Shown here: one piece after another, positions 42,521 through 51,450 of the stretch
Numbering within the stretch: the stretch's first letter is position 1
How the letters are laid out: every line of letters starts with the position of its first letter
Origin: Paludibacterium sp. B53371
Lineage (GTDB): Bacteria > Pseudomonadota > Gammaproteobacteria > Burkholderiales > Chromobacteriaceae
Assembly (NCBI RefSeq): GCF_018802765.1
Contig: NZ_CP069163.1
Location: forward strand, 1,240,001-1,304,000
Direction: 5' to 3'
DNA length: 64,000 bases
Notes under the pieces: generated by a model
The model's database searches: none
What the model was told of the DNA's origin: nothing
What the model saw: the letters and a program-made list of their open reading frames with translations, nothing else
Translations under genes and position numbers: made by a program

Positions 42521-44132
42521 GCCCGACCCGTCTTCCTTCTTGCCGGAAGCCAGGGTGCTGCCACGGCGCCGGATTAATCCCTCCCTGGTCTGGCTGGTGC
42601 CGCTGCTGGCAGCACTGATCGGGGCCTGGCTGGTGGTGAACACCATCCTGTCGCGCGGTCCGACCATCACCATTCTGTTTACCTCCGGCCAGGGGCTGGA
42701 GGCGGGCAAGACGCGCATCAAGTACCGTGATGTGGACATCGGAGAGGTGACGGCGGTGACACTGAGTCCGGACCGGCATCATATTCAGGTCAAGGCACGC
42801 CTGGTGCGCGAGGCTTCGCCCTATTTGCTGGCGGACAGTCGTTTCTGGGTGGTGCGTCCGCGGATCAGCGGCGGCACGGTGTCCGGTCTGGACACGCTGT
42901 TGTCCGGCTCGTATATCGCCATGGACGTCGGTCATGCCAGCCAGACCAGTGATCATTTTACCGGGCTGGACGAGGCGCCGATTGTCAGCAGTGACCGTCC
43001 GGGGCGGCAGTTTACCCTGCAGGCTGAGGATCTCGGTTCGCTGGAGGTTGGCTCGCCGGTCTTGTATCGCCGGGTTCCGGTCGGTCAGGTGGTGGGCTAC
43101 CACCTGGCGCCCGATGGCCAGAGTGTGGCGGTGGCCGTCTTCGTCAATCAGCCGTATGACCAGTATGTCCGCAACAACAGCCGCTTTTGGCACGCCAGCG
43201 GGATTGACGTCAGCATGGACGCCAACGGACTGAAGCTGGCGACCCAGTCACTGATGTCGGTGGCGCTCGGCGGCGTGGCCTTTGAGACGCCGGATGAAGG
43301 CCGGGGCAGCGAGGCATCGAGCAACCATGTGTTCCTGCTGGCTCGCAACCATGATCAGGCGTTGCGCCAGGTCGAAACCACGGTGCTGCGCTATCAGGTG
43401 CGGTTTGCCGATTCGGTGCGCGGGCTGACAATCGGTGCCCCGGTGGATTTCCGTGGTATTGCGATTGGCGAAGTTGCCGGCCTGGCGCTGGATCCGGCCT
43501 CGCCGCCGGGGGCGCCCAAGATGCTGGTCAGCCTGCGCATCTATCCGGATCGTCTGACGGCGGTGGCCGGGGGCAAGCCACAGCGCGCAGAGCTGGAGGA
43601 GGCGAAGCTGGCGTCTGCGGTGGCACATGGCTTGCGAGCCCAGTTGCGCACGGCCAGCCTGCTGACCGGTCAGTTGTATGTCGCCATCGATTACTTTGCC
43701 GATGCGCCGCGTGCGCGCCTGGGGCATCTGAATGGTCAGCTGTTGTTGCCCAGCATGCCGGGCGACATCGGCGAGCTGCAGCATAGTCTGACACGGATTG
43801 CCCGCAGTATTGACCGCATGCAGCTGGATGTTCTGTCGGCGGATCTGCGCCGCTCGCTGCATACGCTCAATGGGACGCTGCAGCAGACCGATCGCCTGAT
43901 GAATGGCATGAGTCAGCAAGGTCTGCCGCAATTGCTCAGCACCCTGCAGTCCCTGCAGCAGACACTGGACAGTGCGCGTCAGACGCTGCGGCCGGATGCC
44001 CCGCTGCAGCAGGATCTGCGCGATGCCGCCCATGAAGTGACGGCGGCAGCGCAGAGTGTGAAAACGCTGACCGACACCTTGCAGCGCCATCCCGAGGCGC
44101 TGATTCGCGGTAAAGCAGGAGAGGCACCATGA
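42513..44132 (+). CDS. pqiB: Intermembrane transport protein PqiB (MCE family)
   Basis: This 539-residue protein has one N-terminal membrane anchor (LVWLVPLLAALIGAWLVVNT) and three MCE domains, starting near residues 45, 160 and 290. Each shows the pattern of the first (GQGLEAGKTRIKYRDVDIGE). A C-terminal amphipathic helical part follows (about 430-520). In E. coli, PqiB hexamers form a needle-like tunnel across the periplasm that moves lipids. It follows two PqiA halves and precedes the lipoprotein gene with a four-base overlap. Confidence 0.93.
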   Translation: MTEPDPSSFLPEARVLPRRRINPSLVWLVPLLAALIGAWLVVNTILSRGPTITILFTSGQGLEAGKTRIKYRDVDIGEVTAVTLSPDRHHIQVKARLVREASPYLLADSRFWVVRPRISGGTVSGLDTLLSGSYIAMDVGHASQTSDHFTGLDEAPIVSSDRPGRQFTLQAEDLGSLEVGSPVLYRRVPVGQVVGYHLAPDGQSVAVAVFVNQPYDQYVRNNSRFWHASGIDVSMDANGLKLATQSLMSVALGGVAFETPDEGRGSEASSNHVFLLARNHDQALRQVETTVLRYQVRFADSVRGLTIGAPVDFRGIAIGEVAGLALDPASPPGAPKMLVSLRIYPDRLTAVAGGKPQRAELEEAKLASAVAHGLRAQLRTASLLTGQLYVAIDYFADAPRARLGHLNGQLLLPSMPGDIGELQHSLTRIARSIDRMQLDVLSADLRRSLHTLNGTLQQTDRLMNGMSQQGLPQLLSTLQSLQQTLDSARQTLRPDAPLQQDLRDAAHEVTAAAQSVKTLTDTLQRHPEALIRGKAGEAP

Positions 44133-44695
44133 ACCGTATCCTTGCCTTGTGGTTGTGCCTGTTGTTGTTCGGTTGCGCCTCGGCACCGGTGCATTACTAT
44201 CGACTGCCCGAGCAGGGCGGCACCGAGCCGCCGAGCCGGTCGGACGGTCCCACTTTGCAGATCGGGCCGGTTTCCTTGCCCGGCTGGCTCAACCGCCCGC
44301 AGTTGCAGCAAACCGGCGCGGATGGTCAGGTGCATTTTCTGCCGCAGGCCGAATGGGCGGCGCCGTTGGCCAATCTGCTGGCACTGGACCTGGCCAGGCA
44401 GCTCGGCCGGTCCCTGGTCACGGCTCAGGTGCGCGCCTGGCCGTCTGCTTCGCCACTGGCAGCCGACTGGCAGGTTGCGCTGGATGTTCTGGCACTGGAT
44501 GCCGGTCGCGAGAGGCTGCAGCTGGATGCCCGCTGGCAGATCCTGCATGCCGGTCAGCCCGTCGGGCAGGGGCGTCTGACGCGTTCGTTCGCGCTGAGTG
44601 GTCAGGATGCGACGGCCCTGGTGCTTGCCCATGAACAGGCCAGTGCGGCACTGGCCGCTGCCATTGCCGAGAGTTTGCGCCCGTTTGTACATTGA
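44129..44695 (+). CDS. pqiC: PqiC/ABC-type transport auxiliary lipoprotein
   Basis: This 188-residue lipoprotein has the lipobox LLFGC near residue 16. Its mature part begins ASAPVHYYRLPEQGG, the DUF330/PqiC pattern (HYYRL). It is expected to sit in the outer membrane as the end-point of the PqiB tunnel. It overlaps pqiB by four bases and ends the operon. Confidence 0.88.
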   Translation: MNRILALWLCLLLFGCASAPVHYYRLPEQGGTEPPSRSDGPTLQIGPVSLPGWLNRPQLQQTGADGQVHFLPQAEWAAPLANLLALDLARQLGRSLVTAQVRAWPSASPLAADWQVALDVLALDAGRERLQLDARWQILHAGQPVGQGRLTRSFALSGQDATALVLAHEQASAALAAAIAESLRPFVH

Positions 44696-44702
44696 AGCGG
44701 TT

Positions 44703-44729
44703 TTGTTCCCGGCGCCAATCTCTTACAAT
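44703..44729 (+). promoter_or_regulatory. Candidate promoter of the pseudouridine synthase gene
   Basis: TACAAT at 44724-44729 is a good -10 box; TTGTTC at 44703-44708 is 15 bases upstream, somewhat short of the usual 17. The hairpin at 44748-44779 would lie in the leader of this transcript. Confidence 0.35.
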
Positions 44730-44747
44730 ACGGCTTGTTTAATTGAG

Positions 44748-44779
44748 AAGGCGATCCCGTCGCAATCGGAGATCGCCTT
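44748..44779 (+). other. Hairpin in the leader of the pseudouridine synthase gene
   Basis: AAGGCGATC pairs perfectly with GATCGCCTT, with a partly paired loop between. It ends 18 bases before the ATG and is followed by TTATTG. It may be the terminator of the pqi operon or a 5' UTR structure. Confidence 0.5.
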
Positions 44780-44797
44780 TATTGCTTGGGAGTTCTG

Positions 44798-45526
44798 ATG
44801 GAACCGGTACGTCTTTCCAAACGCCTGGCCGAATTGGGCATCTGCTCTCGCCGTGAGGCCGACAGCTATATTGAGCAGGGATGGGTCAAGGTCGATGGGG
44901 AAGTGGCGATACTTGGTCTGAAGGTGTTGCCGCACCAGACCATCGAGGTCGATGCCCGTGCCCGTGCCGCTCAGTCGGCACGCGTGACGATTCTGCTCAA
45001 CAAACCGGTTGGCTATGTCTCCGGACAGGCAGAGAAGGGCTATCCGCCGGCCGTGACGCTGGTGACCGGCAGTAGTCGCTGGGTGGGCGATACGGCACGA
45101 CAGCGCTTCACGCCGGGCCATCTCAAGGGGCTGGCGCCGGCCGGGCGGCTGGATATTGATTCGGTCGGTCTGCTGGTGCTGACCCAGGATGGTCGCATTG
45201 CCAAGCAGTTGATCGGGGAGAATTCCCAGGTCGAAAAAGAGTATCTGGTTCGGGTGACCGGGCAGATGATTCCGCAGGGGCTCACGCTGCTCAATCACGG
45301 TCTGGAACTGGATGGCGAAGCCCTGCTGCCGGCCCAGGTCAGCTGGCAGAACGAGGACCAGTTGCGCTTTGTCCTGCGCCAGGGCAAGAAGCGCCAGATC
45401 CGCCGCATGTGCGAACTGGTCGGCTTGCGTGTGACCGGCCTGAAACGGGTGCGCATCGGCAAGATCATGCTGGGCAATCTGCCACCGGGGCAATGGCGCT
45501 ATCTGCGCGAAGACGAATCGTTCTGA
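44798..45526 (+). CDS. Ribosomal large-subunit pseudouridine synthase, RluB/RluF family
   Basis: This 242-residue protein has an N-terminal S4 RNA-binding domain ([20 protein letters not shown]) and a RsuA-type catalytic domain. The catalytic aspartate is in [17 protein letters not shown]. The C-terminal [20 protein letters not shown] with KRVRIG is a family hallmark. RluF modifies U2604/U2605 of 23S rRNA and RluB U2605; I cannot separate these here, though RluF is the closer match in length and layout. The ATG at 44798 is preferred to one at 44786 because GGGAG sits before it. Confidence 0.85.
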   Translation: MEPVRLSKRLAELGICSRREADSYIEQGWVKVDGEVAILGLKVLPHQTIEVDARARAAQSARVTILLNKPVGYVSGQAEKGYPPAVTLVTGSSRWVGDTARQRFTPGHLKGLAPAGRLDIDSVGLLVLTQDGRIAKQLIGENSQVEKEYLVRVTGQMIPQGLTLLNHGLELDGEALLPAQVSWQNEDQLRFVLRQGKKRQIRRMCELVGLRVTGLKRVRIGKIMLGNLPPGQWRYLREDESF

Positions 45527-45575
45527 GGCGCGCACGGCGTTCCGGGCCTTTTCAATTTTCCGTGATGGGTGACCG

Positions 45576-46577
45576 ATGTTCGGCAACCTGATACGCAGGG
45601 TTTTCGGTAGTTCAGCCTCGGCCAGTGCCGAGGAGCTGGCCACCATCGAGCGGATGGTGGCGGCGACCGATGCGCGCCTGGCCTTGCTGCCGGGTTATCG
45701 CAAGGCCCTGCTGCCCGGGGTGCGGGTCTGCCGCGACTATGCCGCCGAGCTGGTGCGCGATCTGCCCGATCCGCTGGAGCTTTCCCTGCTGTCTTTTACC
45801 CTGGACCGTCGTCTGGGGCTGTTTTTCTCTTCGCCGGCCAGTCTGCTCGGCATGCTGATGCGTAGTGATGCGCTGCAGGCCTTCTTTGCGTCCCCCTCGC
45901 AGGGCGATCAGGCGCTGGCACTGCTGCTGATGCAGCGGCGTGACAGTCAGCGCTATGGGATGGCCACACTCAACGGTGAGGTACGCAGTGATGTCGCCCA
46001 GACGGTCGTCAGCTTTGATCACCATCGCATGGTGCTGCCTTGCCCGTCTGTCGAGGTCTTGCGGGCGAGTACCGCGGAGCGGGCGCTGGAGGTGATTGCC
46101 GGCCTGGTGGCGCAGCGGCTGGCGCTGCTGGCCAAGGAGCGCAGTGATCTGGAAAGTGAACTGACCCGCATCCGCTTGCGCCTGACGGCGCTGAGCCACC
46201 CCGAGTCTCTGCTGATTGATGCCCTGCCGGATGACGACCCCCTGCCGCGCGATCGCGCCGGTTTGCTGCAGCGGCAGGAGGCCGCGCAGTGCCGCCTGAA
46301 TGAAGTGCGCAGTGTGACGACCCTGAACGGCCTGCTGGAACTGGTGGCGCATATGCTGAGCCATCCGCAGGACTACTTCCGTCTGCAGCAGGCGTCGCTG
46401 ACACTCGACCGTATGGGCGTGGTGCGCTCGGCCGATGAGATCGAGGAGGGGACCCGGGTGTGCATGGAAGAACTTCTGCTCTCGCCGGAAGAGCCGGTGC
46501 GGCGAGTGATTGTCCCGGTAAGCGTGAGCCGGACGGCCATGCAGGAGCTGGCGCGCAGCTTGCAGGCCGATGCCTGA
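45576..46577 (+). CDS. Conserved hypothetical protein, family not recognised
   Basis: This 333-residue soluble protein has no signal peptide or membrane span. Low-complexity residues near the N-terminus (SSASASAEE) are followed by helical segments. A predicted coiled coil lies around residues 185-235 (KERSDLESELTRIRLRLTAL). The C-terminal part contains LTLDRMGVVRSADEIEEGTR and ends VSRTAMQELARSLQ. The central SFDHHRMVLPCPSVEVLR has no clear catalytic pattern. It lies 49 bp after the pseudouridine synthase, possibly in the same transcript. Codon use looks like that of its neighbours, so it appears to be a resident gene. I do not assign a function. Confidence 0.75.
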   Translation: MFGNLIRRVFGSSASASAEELATIERMVAATDARLALLPGYRKALLPGVRVCRDYAAELVRDLPDPLELSLLSFTLDRRLGLFFSSPASLLGMLMRSDALQAFFASPSQGDQALALLLMQRRDSQRYGMATLNGEVRSDVAQTVVSFDHHRMVLPCPSVEVLRASTAERALEVIAGLVAQRLALLAKERSDLESELTRIRLRLTALSHPESLLIDALPDDDPLPRDRAGLLQRQEAAQCRLNEVRSVTTLNGLLELVAHMLSHPQDYFRLQQASLTLDRMGVVRSADEIEEGTRVCMEELLLSPEEPVRRVIVPVSVSRTAMQELARSLQADA

Positions 46578-46694
46578 ACGTCAGAAGGAATGTGCCTAAA
46601 AGCGCGTCAGTGAATGGTGGTTCGCCTGCTGGCTGCTTTGCGCTGAGGTCGGTTCTCGCCATCATGAACCCCTGTCATTTGGATCGGGGGTATC

Positions 46695-47711
46695 GTGCTC
46701 AATCTGCATCGGAACGAATGTCGTCATGGCTTGTCGCCAGCGGTTCGCCGCCTGTTGTCTTCGGCAGGTCCGCTGGCCTGGCAATACCCTGCGCGGGAGG
46801 CGGCGCGTCTGGTGCAACGCCTGGCGATTTATCATCGTCGTCGTCCCGAGGAGTTCGTCCTCGGGGCCGGCGCCACGGCCATCCTGCAGACCGTGCTGGC
46901 TCATTTTGCTCGCCGGCCGGATGCCCGTCTGTTCTATAGTGCCCCGGTTTTTCCCCTTTTGCCGGCGATGGCCGGTGCCTTGCCAAGCGAATTCTGTCGC
47001 TGGCTTCCGGATGGCAGCATCGATTTGCCAGGCTTGCGCCAGCGCGTCGAGCAACACCGGGGGGCCGCCCTGGTCTATCTGAGCAACCCGGATTGCCATG
47101 GCGGACAAATGCTGGATCAGACGCTGCTGGATGCCTGGATGTGCGAGGCATCGCCACGGGTGCGTTTCATCATCGACGAAGCCTATATGGAGTTTCTGCC
47201 CGAGCCCGAGGCGCATTCGCTGCTGTCCCGGCTGGATGCCTTGCCGTCCTCGCTGCTGGTCTTGCGCACCTTTTCCAAAGCCTATGGGCTGGCTGGTTTA
47301 CGCGTCGGCTTTGCGGTTGGGCGTGATGCCGGCTGGCTGGCCGGTCTGCAGGCGGCGCTGGCACCGGCACTGAATCTGCCCGGTCTGCTGGCCGCGGCCG
47401 AGGCTTTGCAAAATCCGGCCTGGCTGGAGCATGCTCGCTGGCTGCTGGCGACGGCGCGGGCGGCATTGTGCGAAGGGCTGGAGGCCCTGCAGTTGTCACC
47501 GCGTTGTTCAGTGCTGAATTTTGTGCTGCATCGCCTGCCGGGAGAGGCGGCGTTCTGGCTGGCTGGCCTGGCCGCTGCCGACGTGAGCGTCTGCTATCCG
47601 ATCAACACCTTGCCCGGCTGGTGTCGGGTCAGTGTCGACAGTTTTGATGGGGTGCAGCGTTATCTGCAGGTCCTGCGGGATTTGCTGCAGCGCCGGGTGA
47701 GGGAGGGCTGA
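46695..47711 (+). CDS. Histidinol-phosphate aminotransferase-like PLP enzyme (orphan)
   Basis: This 338-residue fold-type I aminotransferase is of the HisC/CobD group. The PLP lysine is in RTFSKAYGLAGLRVGFAVG and the aspartate in FIIDEAYMEFLP. The GAGATAILQTVLA segment near residue 58 binds phosphate. The protein is slightly shorter than HisC (about 355 residues). No his or cobalamin genes are near, so the substrate could differ from histidinol phosphate. It starts at a GTG preceded by GGGGG, and it is convergent with the RhlE gene. Confidence 0.8.
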   Translation: MLNLHRNECRHGLSPAVRRLLSSAGPLAWQYPAREAARLVQRLAIYHRRRPEEFVLGAGATAILQTVLAHFARRPDARLFYSAPVFPLLPAMAGALPSEFCRWLPDGSIDLPGLRQRVEQHRGAALVYLSNPDCHGGQMLDQTLLDAWMCEASPRVRFIIDEAYMEFLPEPEAHSLLSRLDALPSSLLVLRTFSKAYGLAGLRVGFAVGRDAGWLAGLQAALAPALNLPGLLAAAEALQNPAWLEHARWLLATARAALCEGLEALQLSPRCSVLNFVLHRLPGEAAFWLAGLAAADVSVCYPINTLPGWCRVSVDSFDGVQRYLQVLRDLLQRRVREG

Positions 47712-47749
47712 AATGAAACAAGCCGCATCCGGGGATGCGGCTTGTTGCC
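47711..47749 (-). terminator. Terminator of the rhlE gene
   Basis: AACAAGCCGCATCC (47718 on) pairs perfectly with GGATGCGGCTTGTT. Read leftward from rhlE it is followed by GTTTCATTTC, which is T-rich. It may also slow transcription from the aminotransferase side. Confidence 0.7.
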
Positions 47750-47768
47750 TGATGGCTCGGGCTGAGGA

Positions 47769-49055
47769 TCAGCCGGCAGTCTGCTGACGCGGGGCTCGCT
47801 TGGCGTAGCCGCTGCCCGGCTTGCGCTGGGCGCCATAGCCGCCGCCGCTGCCATGACGGCGCTGACCGCCGTTGCCATTGCCGCCGCGACGCTGGCCATT
47901 GCCACCCTTCGGCGGACGACGGGTCGGTTCCAGACCTTCGATGACACCCTCGGTGATCTGACGCTTCAGGTATTGCTCGATGCGACGGACGCGATGGAAT
48001 TCCTTGGTCTCCGACATGGTGATGGCCGTGCCGTTACGGCCGGCACGACCGGTACGGCCGATGCGGTGCACGTAGTCTTCGGCCTGCTTCGGCAGGTCGT
48101 AGTTGACCACCAGGTCAATGGTCGGCACGTCGATGCCGCGCGCGGCCACGTCGGTGGCCACCAGTACCTTGATGCGGCCGCGACGCAGGTCGTTCAGGGT
48201 ACGGTTACGCCAGTTCTGCGGCATGTCGCCATGCAGGCAGGCGGCGGAGAAACCCTGGTCGGCCAGCTTGTCGGCCAGCTCTTCGGAACCGATCTTGGTG
48301 GCAGTGAAAATCACGGCCTGATCGAAACCGGCTTCGCGCAGGATATGGTCCAGCAGACGATCCTTGTGCGCCTGGTTGTCGGCGTACAGCAGGTGTTCTT
48401 CGATGTTGCCGCCGCTTTCCTTGCGCTCGATTTCGACGCGCTTGGCATCCTTGGTCAGCTTCTGTGCCAGCTTGCCGACCACGCCGTCGAGCGTGGCGGA
48501 GAACAGCACAGTCTGACGGGCAGCCGGGGTGGCCTGCACGATGGTTTCGATGTCTTCGATGAAGCCCATGTCCAGCATGCGGTCCGCTTCGTCCAGGACC
48601 AGCATTTCCAGACGGGAGAAGTCGATGCGGCCCTGGCGCATGTGATCCATCAGGCGGCCCGGGGTGGCGACCATGATGTCGATCGGGCGCGACATGGCGC
48701 GGACCTGATAACCGAAGGAGGCGCCGCCGACCAGGCAGACAGTGCGCAGCCAGCGCAGGTGGGTGCCGTATTCGGTGGCGTTCTTTTCAACTTGTTGCGC
48801 CAGTTCGCGCGTCGGGGTCAGGACCAGAACACGCGGGCCCTTGCCGGAGCCGGTCGAGCGTTCGGTCAGCTTGACCAGTGCAGGCAGCAGGAAGGCGGCG
48901 GTCTTGCCGCTGCCGGTTTGTGCCGAGACCAGCAGGTCTTCGCCCGCCAGCGCCGCGGGGATGGCTTCGGCCTGAACCGGGGTCGGTTCGCTGTAGCCGG
49001 CATCTTCGAGGGCGCGCAGAATCAGGGGCGAAATGCCCAGGTCGGAAAACGTCAT
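47769..49055 (-). CDS. rhlE: DEAD-box RNA helicase RhlE-like
   Basis: This 428-residue helicase has all the motifs: Q motif (YSEPTPVQAEAIP), I (AQTGSGKT), Ia (PTRELAQQ), II (DEAD), III (SAT) and VI (HRIGRTGRAGR). A basic Gly/Arg/Asn-rich tail (about 370-428) likely adds RNA affinity. The group acts in ribosome maturation and RNA decay, often in the cold. It is monocistronic with a leader of about 240 bases from the predicted promoter. The exact subfamily (RhlE against SrmB) is inferred from the motif context and tail. Confidence 0.88.
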   Translation of the reverse strand: MTFSDLGISPLILRALEDAGYSEPTPVQAEAIPAALAGEDLLVSAQTGSGKTAAFLLPALVKLTERSTGSGKGPRVLVLTPTRELAQQVEKNATEYGTHLRWLRTVCLVGGASFGYQVRAMSRPIDIMVATPGRLMDHMRQGRIDFSRLEMLVLDEADRMLDMGFIEDIETIVQATPAARQTVLFSATLDGVVGKLAQKLTKDAKRVEIERKESGGNIEEHLLYADNQAHKDRLLDHILREAGFDQAVIFTATKIGSEELADKLADQGFSAACLHGDMPQNWRNRTLNDLRRGRIKVLVATDVAARGIDVPTIDLVVNYDLPKQAEDYVHRIGRTGRAGRNGTAITMSETKEFHRVRRIEQYLKRQITEGVIEGLEPTRRPPKGGNGQRRGGNGNGGQRRHGSGGGYGAQRKPGSGYAKRAPRQQTAG

Positions 49056-49303
49056 GATGTCCTTTCGATCCGGAGGTGTCCGGGAGTCACTTGGCCTGAA
49101 AAGGCTGGTTGTGTGGCTTCATTTGGAATTGAAATAGCCACATGGCTCATCGGCACCAACCTGGCAAGCGGCGAACAACAACGGTCCGTACGAAGGGACA
49201 TCTCGTGGACGAAGCCTGGAAAACGGTCAGGGACGATGAATACAGCAGGGTCCGCCGGGCAGAAGTTGCGGGAGTGAGCGCACGGCGAAATGCAAGAGGA
49301 GGG
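49056..49303 (-). other. Long 5' leader of rhlE
   Basis: About 240 bases separate the predicted start (near 49297) from the rhlE ATG at 49055. No convincing gene lies here. An open frame at 49052-49417 has no family resemblance and no sensible composition. DEAD-box helicase mRNAs often carry long regulated leaders. No specific structure was confirmed by eye. Confidence 0.4.
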
Positions 49304-49332
49304 AATATACGCTAAATCAATTGCCTTGGCAA
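49304..49332 (-). promoter_or_regulatory. Sigma-70 promoter of rhlE, with overlapping inverted repeat
   Basis: On the leftward strand TTGCCA (49327-49332) and TATATT (49304-49309) are 17 bases apart, matching five of six positions each. ATTGCC-N2-GGCAAT (49319-49332) forms an inverted repeat over the -35 box and could be an operator. Confidence 0.65.
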
Positions 49333-49421
49333 TAGGAAAAATTAAAATCGTGCCATAAGTGCATGATTTTTTGTGGGGAGTTGGTGCGGAAAAGGGCGGC
49401 GTGTCAGCCGCCCCCATGCGA

Positions 49422-50222
49422 TCAGTCGCGATCCATCAGCAACTGGCCGACCAGCTTGCGTACCACTTCAGCGCCGAATGGCTTGTCGCAGATGGCGGAG
49501 ACGCCGGCAGCCTCGACCGCGGCCAGCCGCCCTTCGTTGTCCTCGCTTGATACCATCAGGATCGGCACCGAGCTCTGCATGCTTTCCTTGCGGATGTACT
49601 CGACCAGGGCGCGACCATCCATCTGCGGCATGTTGTAATCGGTGAAGACCAGATCAAACAGCTGCGAGTTGAGCAGGGGAATGGCCTCCAGGCCATTGTT
49701 GGCCTCGTAGATCTTCTCGAAGCCCAGCTTTTCCAGAATGAAGCGCACATGACGCCGCGCCGTGCTGCTGTCATCGACCAGCAGGACATTCAGGTCGGCA
49801 AAGTCGTCTTCCAGCGGAATGTCCAGTTGCTCGGCATTGAGGAAGTCCAGCGTGTTCTCCAGGGCCATGGTCAGCTGATTCTGCGAGAACGGCTTGGGCA
49901 GGATGGCCATGGTGCCCGCCTGGCGTACCGGGTCCAGGTAGTAGGGGTTGGTTTCGCTCGAGATCAGGATGAACGGCAAATCGGCCCAGGCCGGGGTGTC
50001 GCGCAGGGTATAGACCAGATCCGTGCCGGTCATGTCCGGCAGATAAAGCGCACTGAAGACCAGGTCGGGCAATTTGGAAGCCAGTGCTTCAAGCAGGTCG
50101 GAGCCCGACTCGTAGACCGTGACCTGGTCGATCCCCCGTTCCTGCAGCGCCGCCTTGATGATCTGCGCCTGAACGTTCGATGGTTCGACCAGTGCCACAA
50201 TCAGGTTTTCTACTTCCAGCAT
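49422..50222 (-). CDS. Two-receiver response regulator; first receiver lacks the phospho-acceptor Asp
   Basis: This 266-residue protein is two CheY-like receiver domains with no output domain. The second (about 143-262) is complete: acidic pair in LLVDDSS, phospho-acceptor Asp195 in DLVFTDYNMPQMDG, MVSSE and the lysine in CDKPF. The first (about 5-125) keeps ISSE and PKPF, but its aligned position reads DLVFSALYLPDM, so Ala58 replaces Asp. The acidic pair is EP. The first receiver is thus likely a docking or regulatory module. The start at 50222 follows GGGGGCGG. No kinase gene is near; a chemotaxis or diguanylate partner is possible. Confidence 0.85.
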   Translation of the reverse strand: MLEVENLIVALVEPSNVQAQIIKAALQERGIDQVTVYESGSDLLEALASKLPDLVFSALYLPDMTGTDLVYTLRDTPAWADLPFILISSETNPYYLDPVRQAGTMAILPKPFSQNQLTMALENTLDFLNAEQLDIPLEDDFADLNVLLVDDSSTARRHVRFILEKLGFEKIYEANNGLEAIPLLNSQLFDLVFTDYNMPQMDGRALVEYIRKESMQSSVPILMVSSEDNEGRLAAVEAAGVSAICDKPFGAEVVRKLVGQLLMDRD

Positions 50223-50312
50223 GACCGCCCCCAAAATCGTGTGCTTTAAAATGAATGTAGACCAGCATAACTGAGCCGCCAACCACAATACTGATTTAGA
50301 TCATGAAAGCGA

Positions 50313-50355
50313 AATGAGCCGCAATCCCAATGTCATCAAGGATTTGCGGCTCATT
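50313..50355 (-). terminator. Hairpin after fbp (leftward)
   Basis: AATGAGCCGCAATCC (50313-50327) pairs with the reverse complement at 50340-50355, with one bulged A. On the leftward strand it is followed by TTCGCTTTCAT. It is long, stable and lies 18 bases after the fbp stop. Confidence 0.6.
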
Positions 50356-50372
50356 GGCTGTCGGTGGCCGGT

Positions 50373-51374
50373 TTAGCCCTGATGGTAACCGGTCACCATT
50401 TTGACTTCTTCACGCGAGCCGAGGAAGACCGCCACCCGTTCATGCAGCGATGTCGGCTGGATGTCCATGATGCGCTGATGGCCATTGGTGGCCAGCCCGC
50501 CGGCCTGCTCGATGATGAAGGCCATCGGGTTGCCTTCATACATCAGCCGCAGTTTGCCGGGTTTTTCCGGCTCGCGGGCGTCGCGCGGATACATGAAGAT
50601 GCCGCCGCGGGTCAGGATACGATGCACCTCGGCCACCATCGAGGCCACCCAGCGCATGTTGAAATCACGGCCACGCGGGCCGGTTTTGCCGGCCAGCAGT
50701 TCGTCGACATAGCGCTTGACCGGGGCTTCCCAGTGGCGCTGGTTCGACATGTTGATGGCGAACTCACTGGTGCGCTCGGGAACGCGCATGTCCGGATGGG
50801 TCAGCACGAAGCTGCCTTGTTCACGGTCCAGGGTAAAACCATGTACGCCGCTGCCGAAGGTCAGCACCAGCATGGTTTGCGGACCGTAGATGGTATAGCC
50901 GGCGGCGACCTGGGCGCCGCCCTTTTGCAGGAAGTGGCTTTCGCTCGGGGTCAGGTTGCCGTTCGGGTTGTGCAGGATGGAGAAAATGGTGCCGACGGTA
51001 ATGTTGACGTCGATGTTGGACGAGCCATCCAGCGGATCGAACAGCAGCAGGTAGTCACCCTTGGGGTATTCGCCCGGGATGTGGTAGGGCAGTTCCATTT
51101 CTTCCGAGGCCATTGCCGCCAGATTGCCGCCCCACTCGTTGGCATCCAGCAGGTAGTCGTTGGCAATCACGTCCATCTTCTTTTGGGCTTCGCCCTGGAT
51201 GTTGCCGGTGCCGGCTTCGCCCAGCACCCCGGCCAGCGCCCCCTTGTTGACGGAGAAACTGATGGCCTTGCAGGCGCGCGCAATGGTTTCAATCAGCAGG
51301 CGCAGATCCGGCGGCAGCGTGCCGGCCTTGCGTTGCTGTTCGATCAGAAAGCGGGAAAGAGTAATGCGGCTCAT
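50373..51374 (-). CDS. fbp: Fructose-1,6-bisphosphatase class 1
   Basis: This 333-residue cytosolic enzyme removes the 1-phosphate from fructose 1,6-bisphosphate in gluconeogenesis. The metal site is [11 protein letters not shown] near residue 115, and MASEEME earlier carries another ligand. [20 protein letters not shown] and [10 protein letters not shown] are typical of the family. Length equals that of E. coli Fbp (332). It appears monocistronic and ends at a strong hairpin. Confidence 0.96.
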   Translation of the reverse strand: MSRITLSRFLIEQQRKAGTLPPDLRLLIETIARACKAISFSVNKGALAGVLGEAGTGNIQGEAQKKMDVIANDYLLDANEWGGNLAAMASEEMELPYHIPGEYPKGDYLLLFDPLDGSSNIDVNITVGTIFSILHNPNGNLTPSESHFLQKGGAQVAAGYTIYGPQTMLVLTFGSGVHGFTLDREQGSFVLTHPDMRVPERTSEFAINMSNQRHWEAPVKRYVDELLAGKTGPRGRDFNMRWVASMVAEVHRILTRGGIFMYPRDAREPEKPGKLRLMYEGNPMAFIIEQAGGLATNGHQRIMDIQPTSLHERVAVFLGSREEVKMVTGYHQG

Positions 51375-51450
51375 GGCATTCCTTGCGGTTAGGGCGCGGT
51401 CAAACCGGATGCCGCGCGTCCATGATTATATCGTATGCCAGCGTCCCCGG

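Noticed and set aside
49052-49417. 121-residue open frame upstream of rhlE
   Set aside because: It starts before the good sigma-70 promoter, has no ribosome binding site that I can see and no recognisable sequence. A leader is the better reading.
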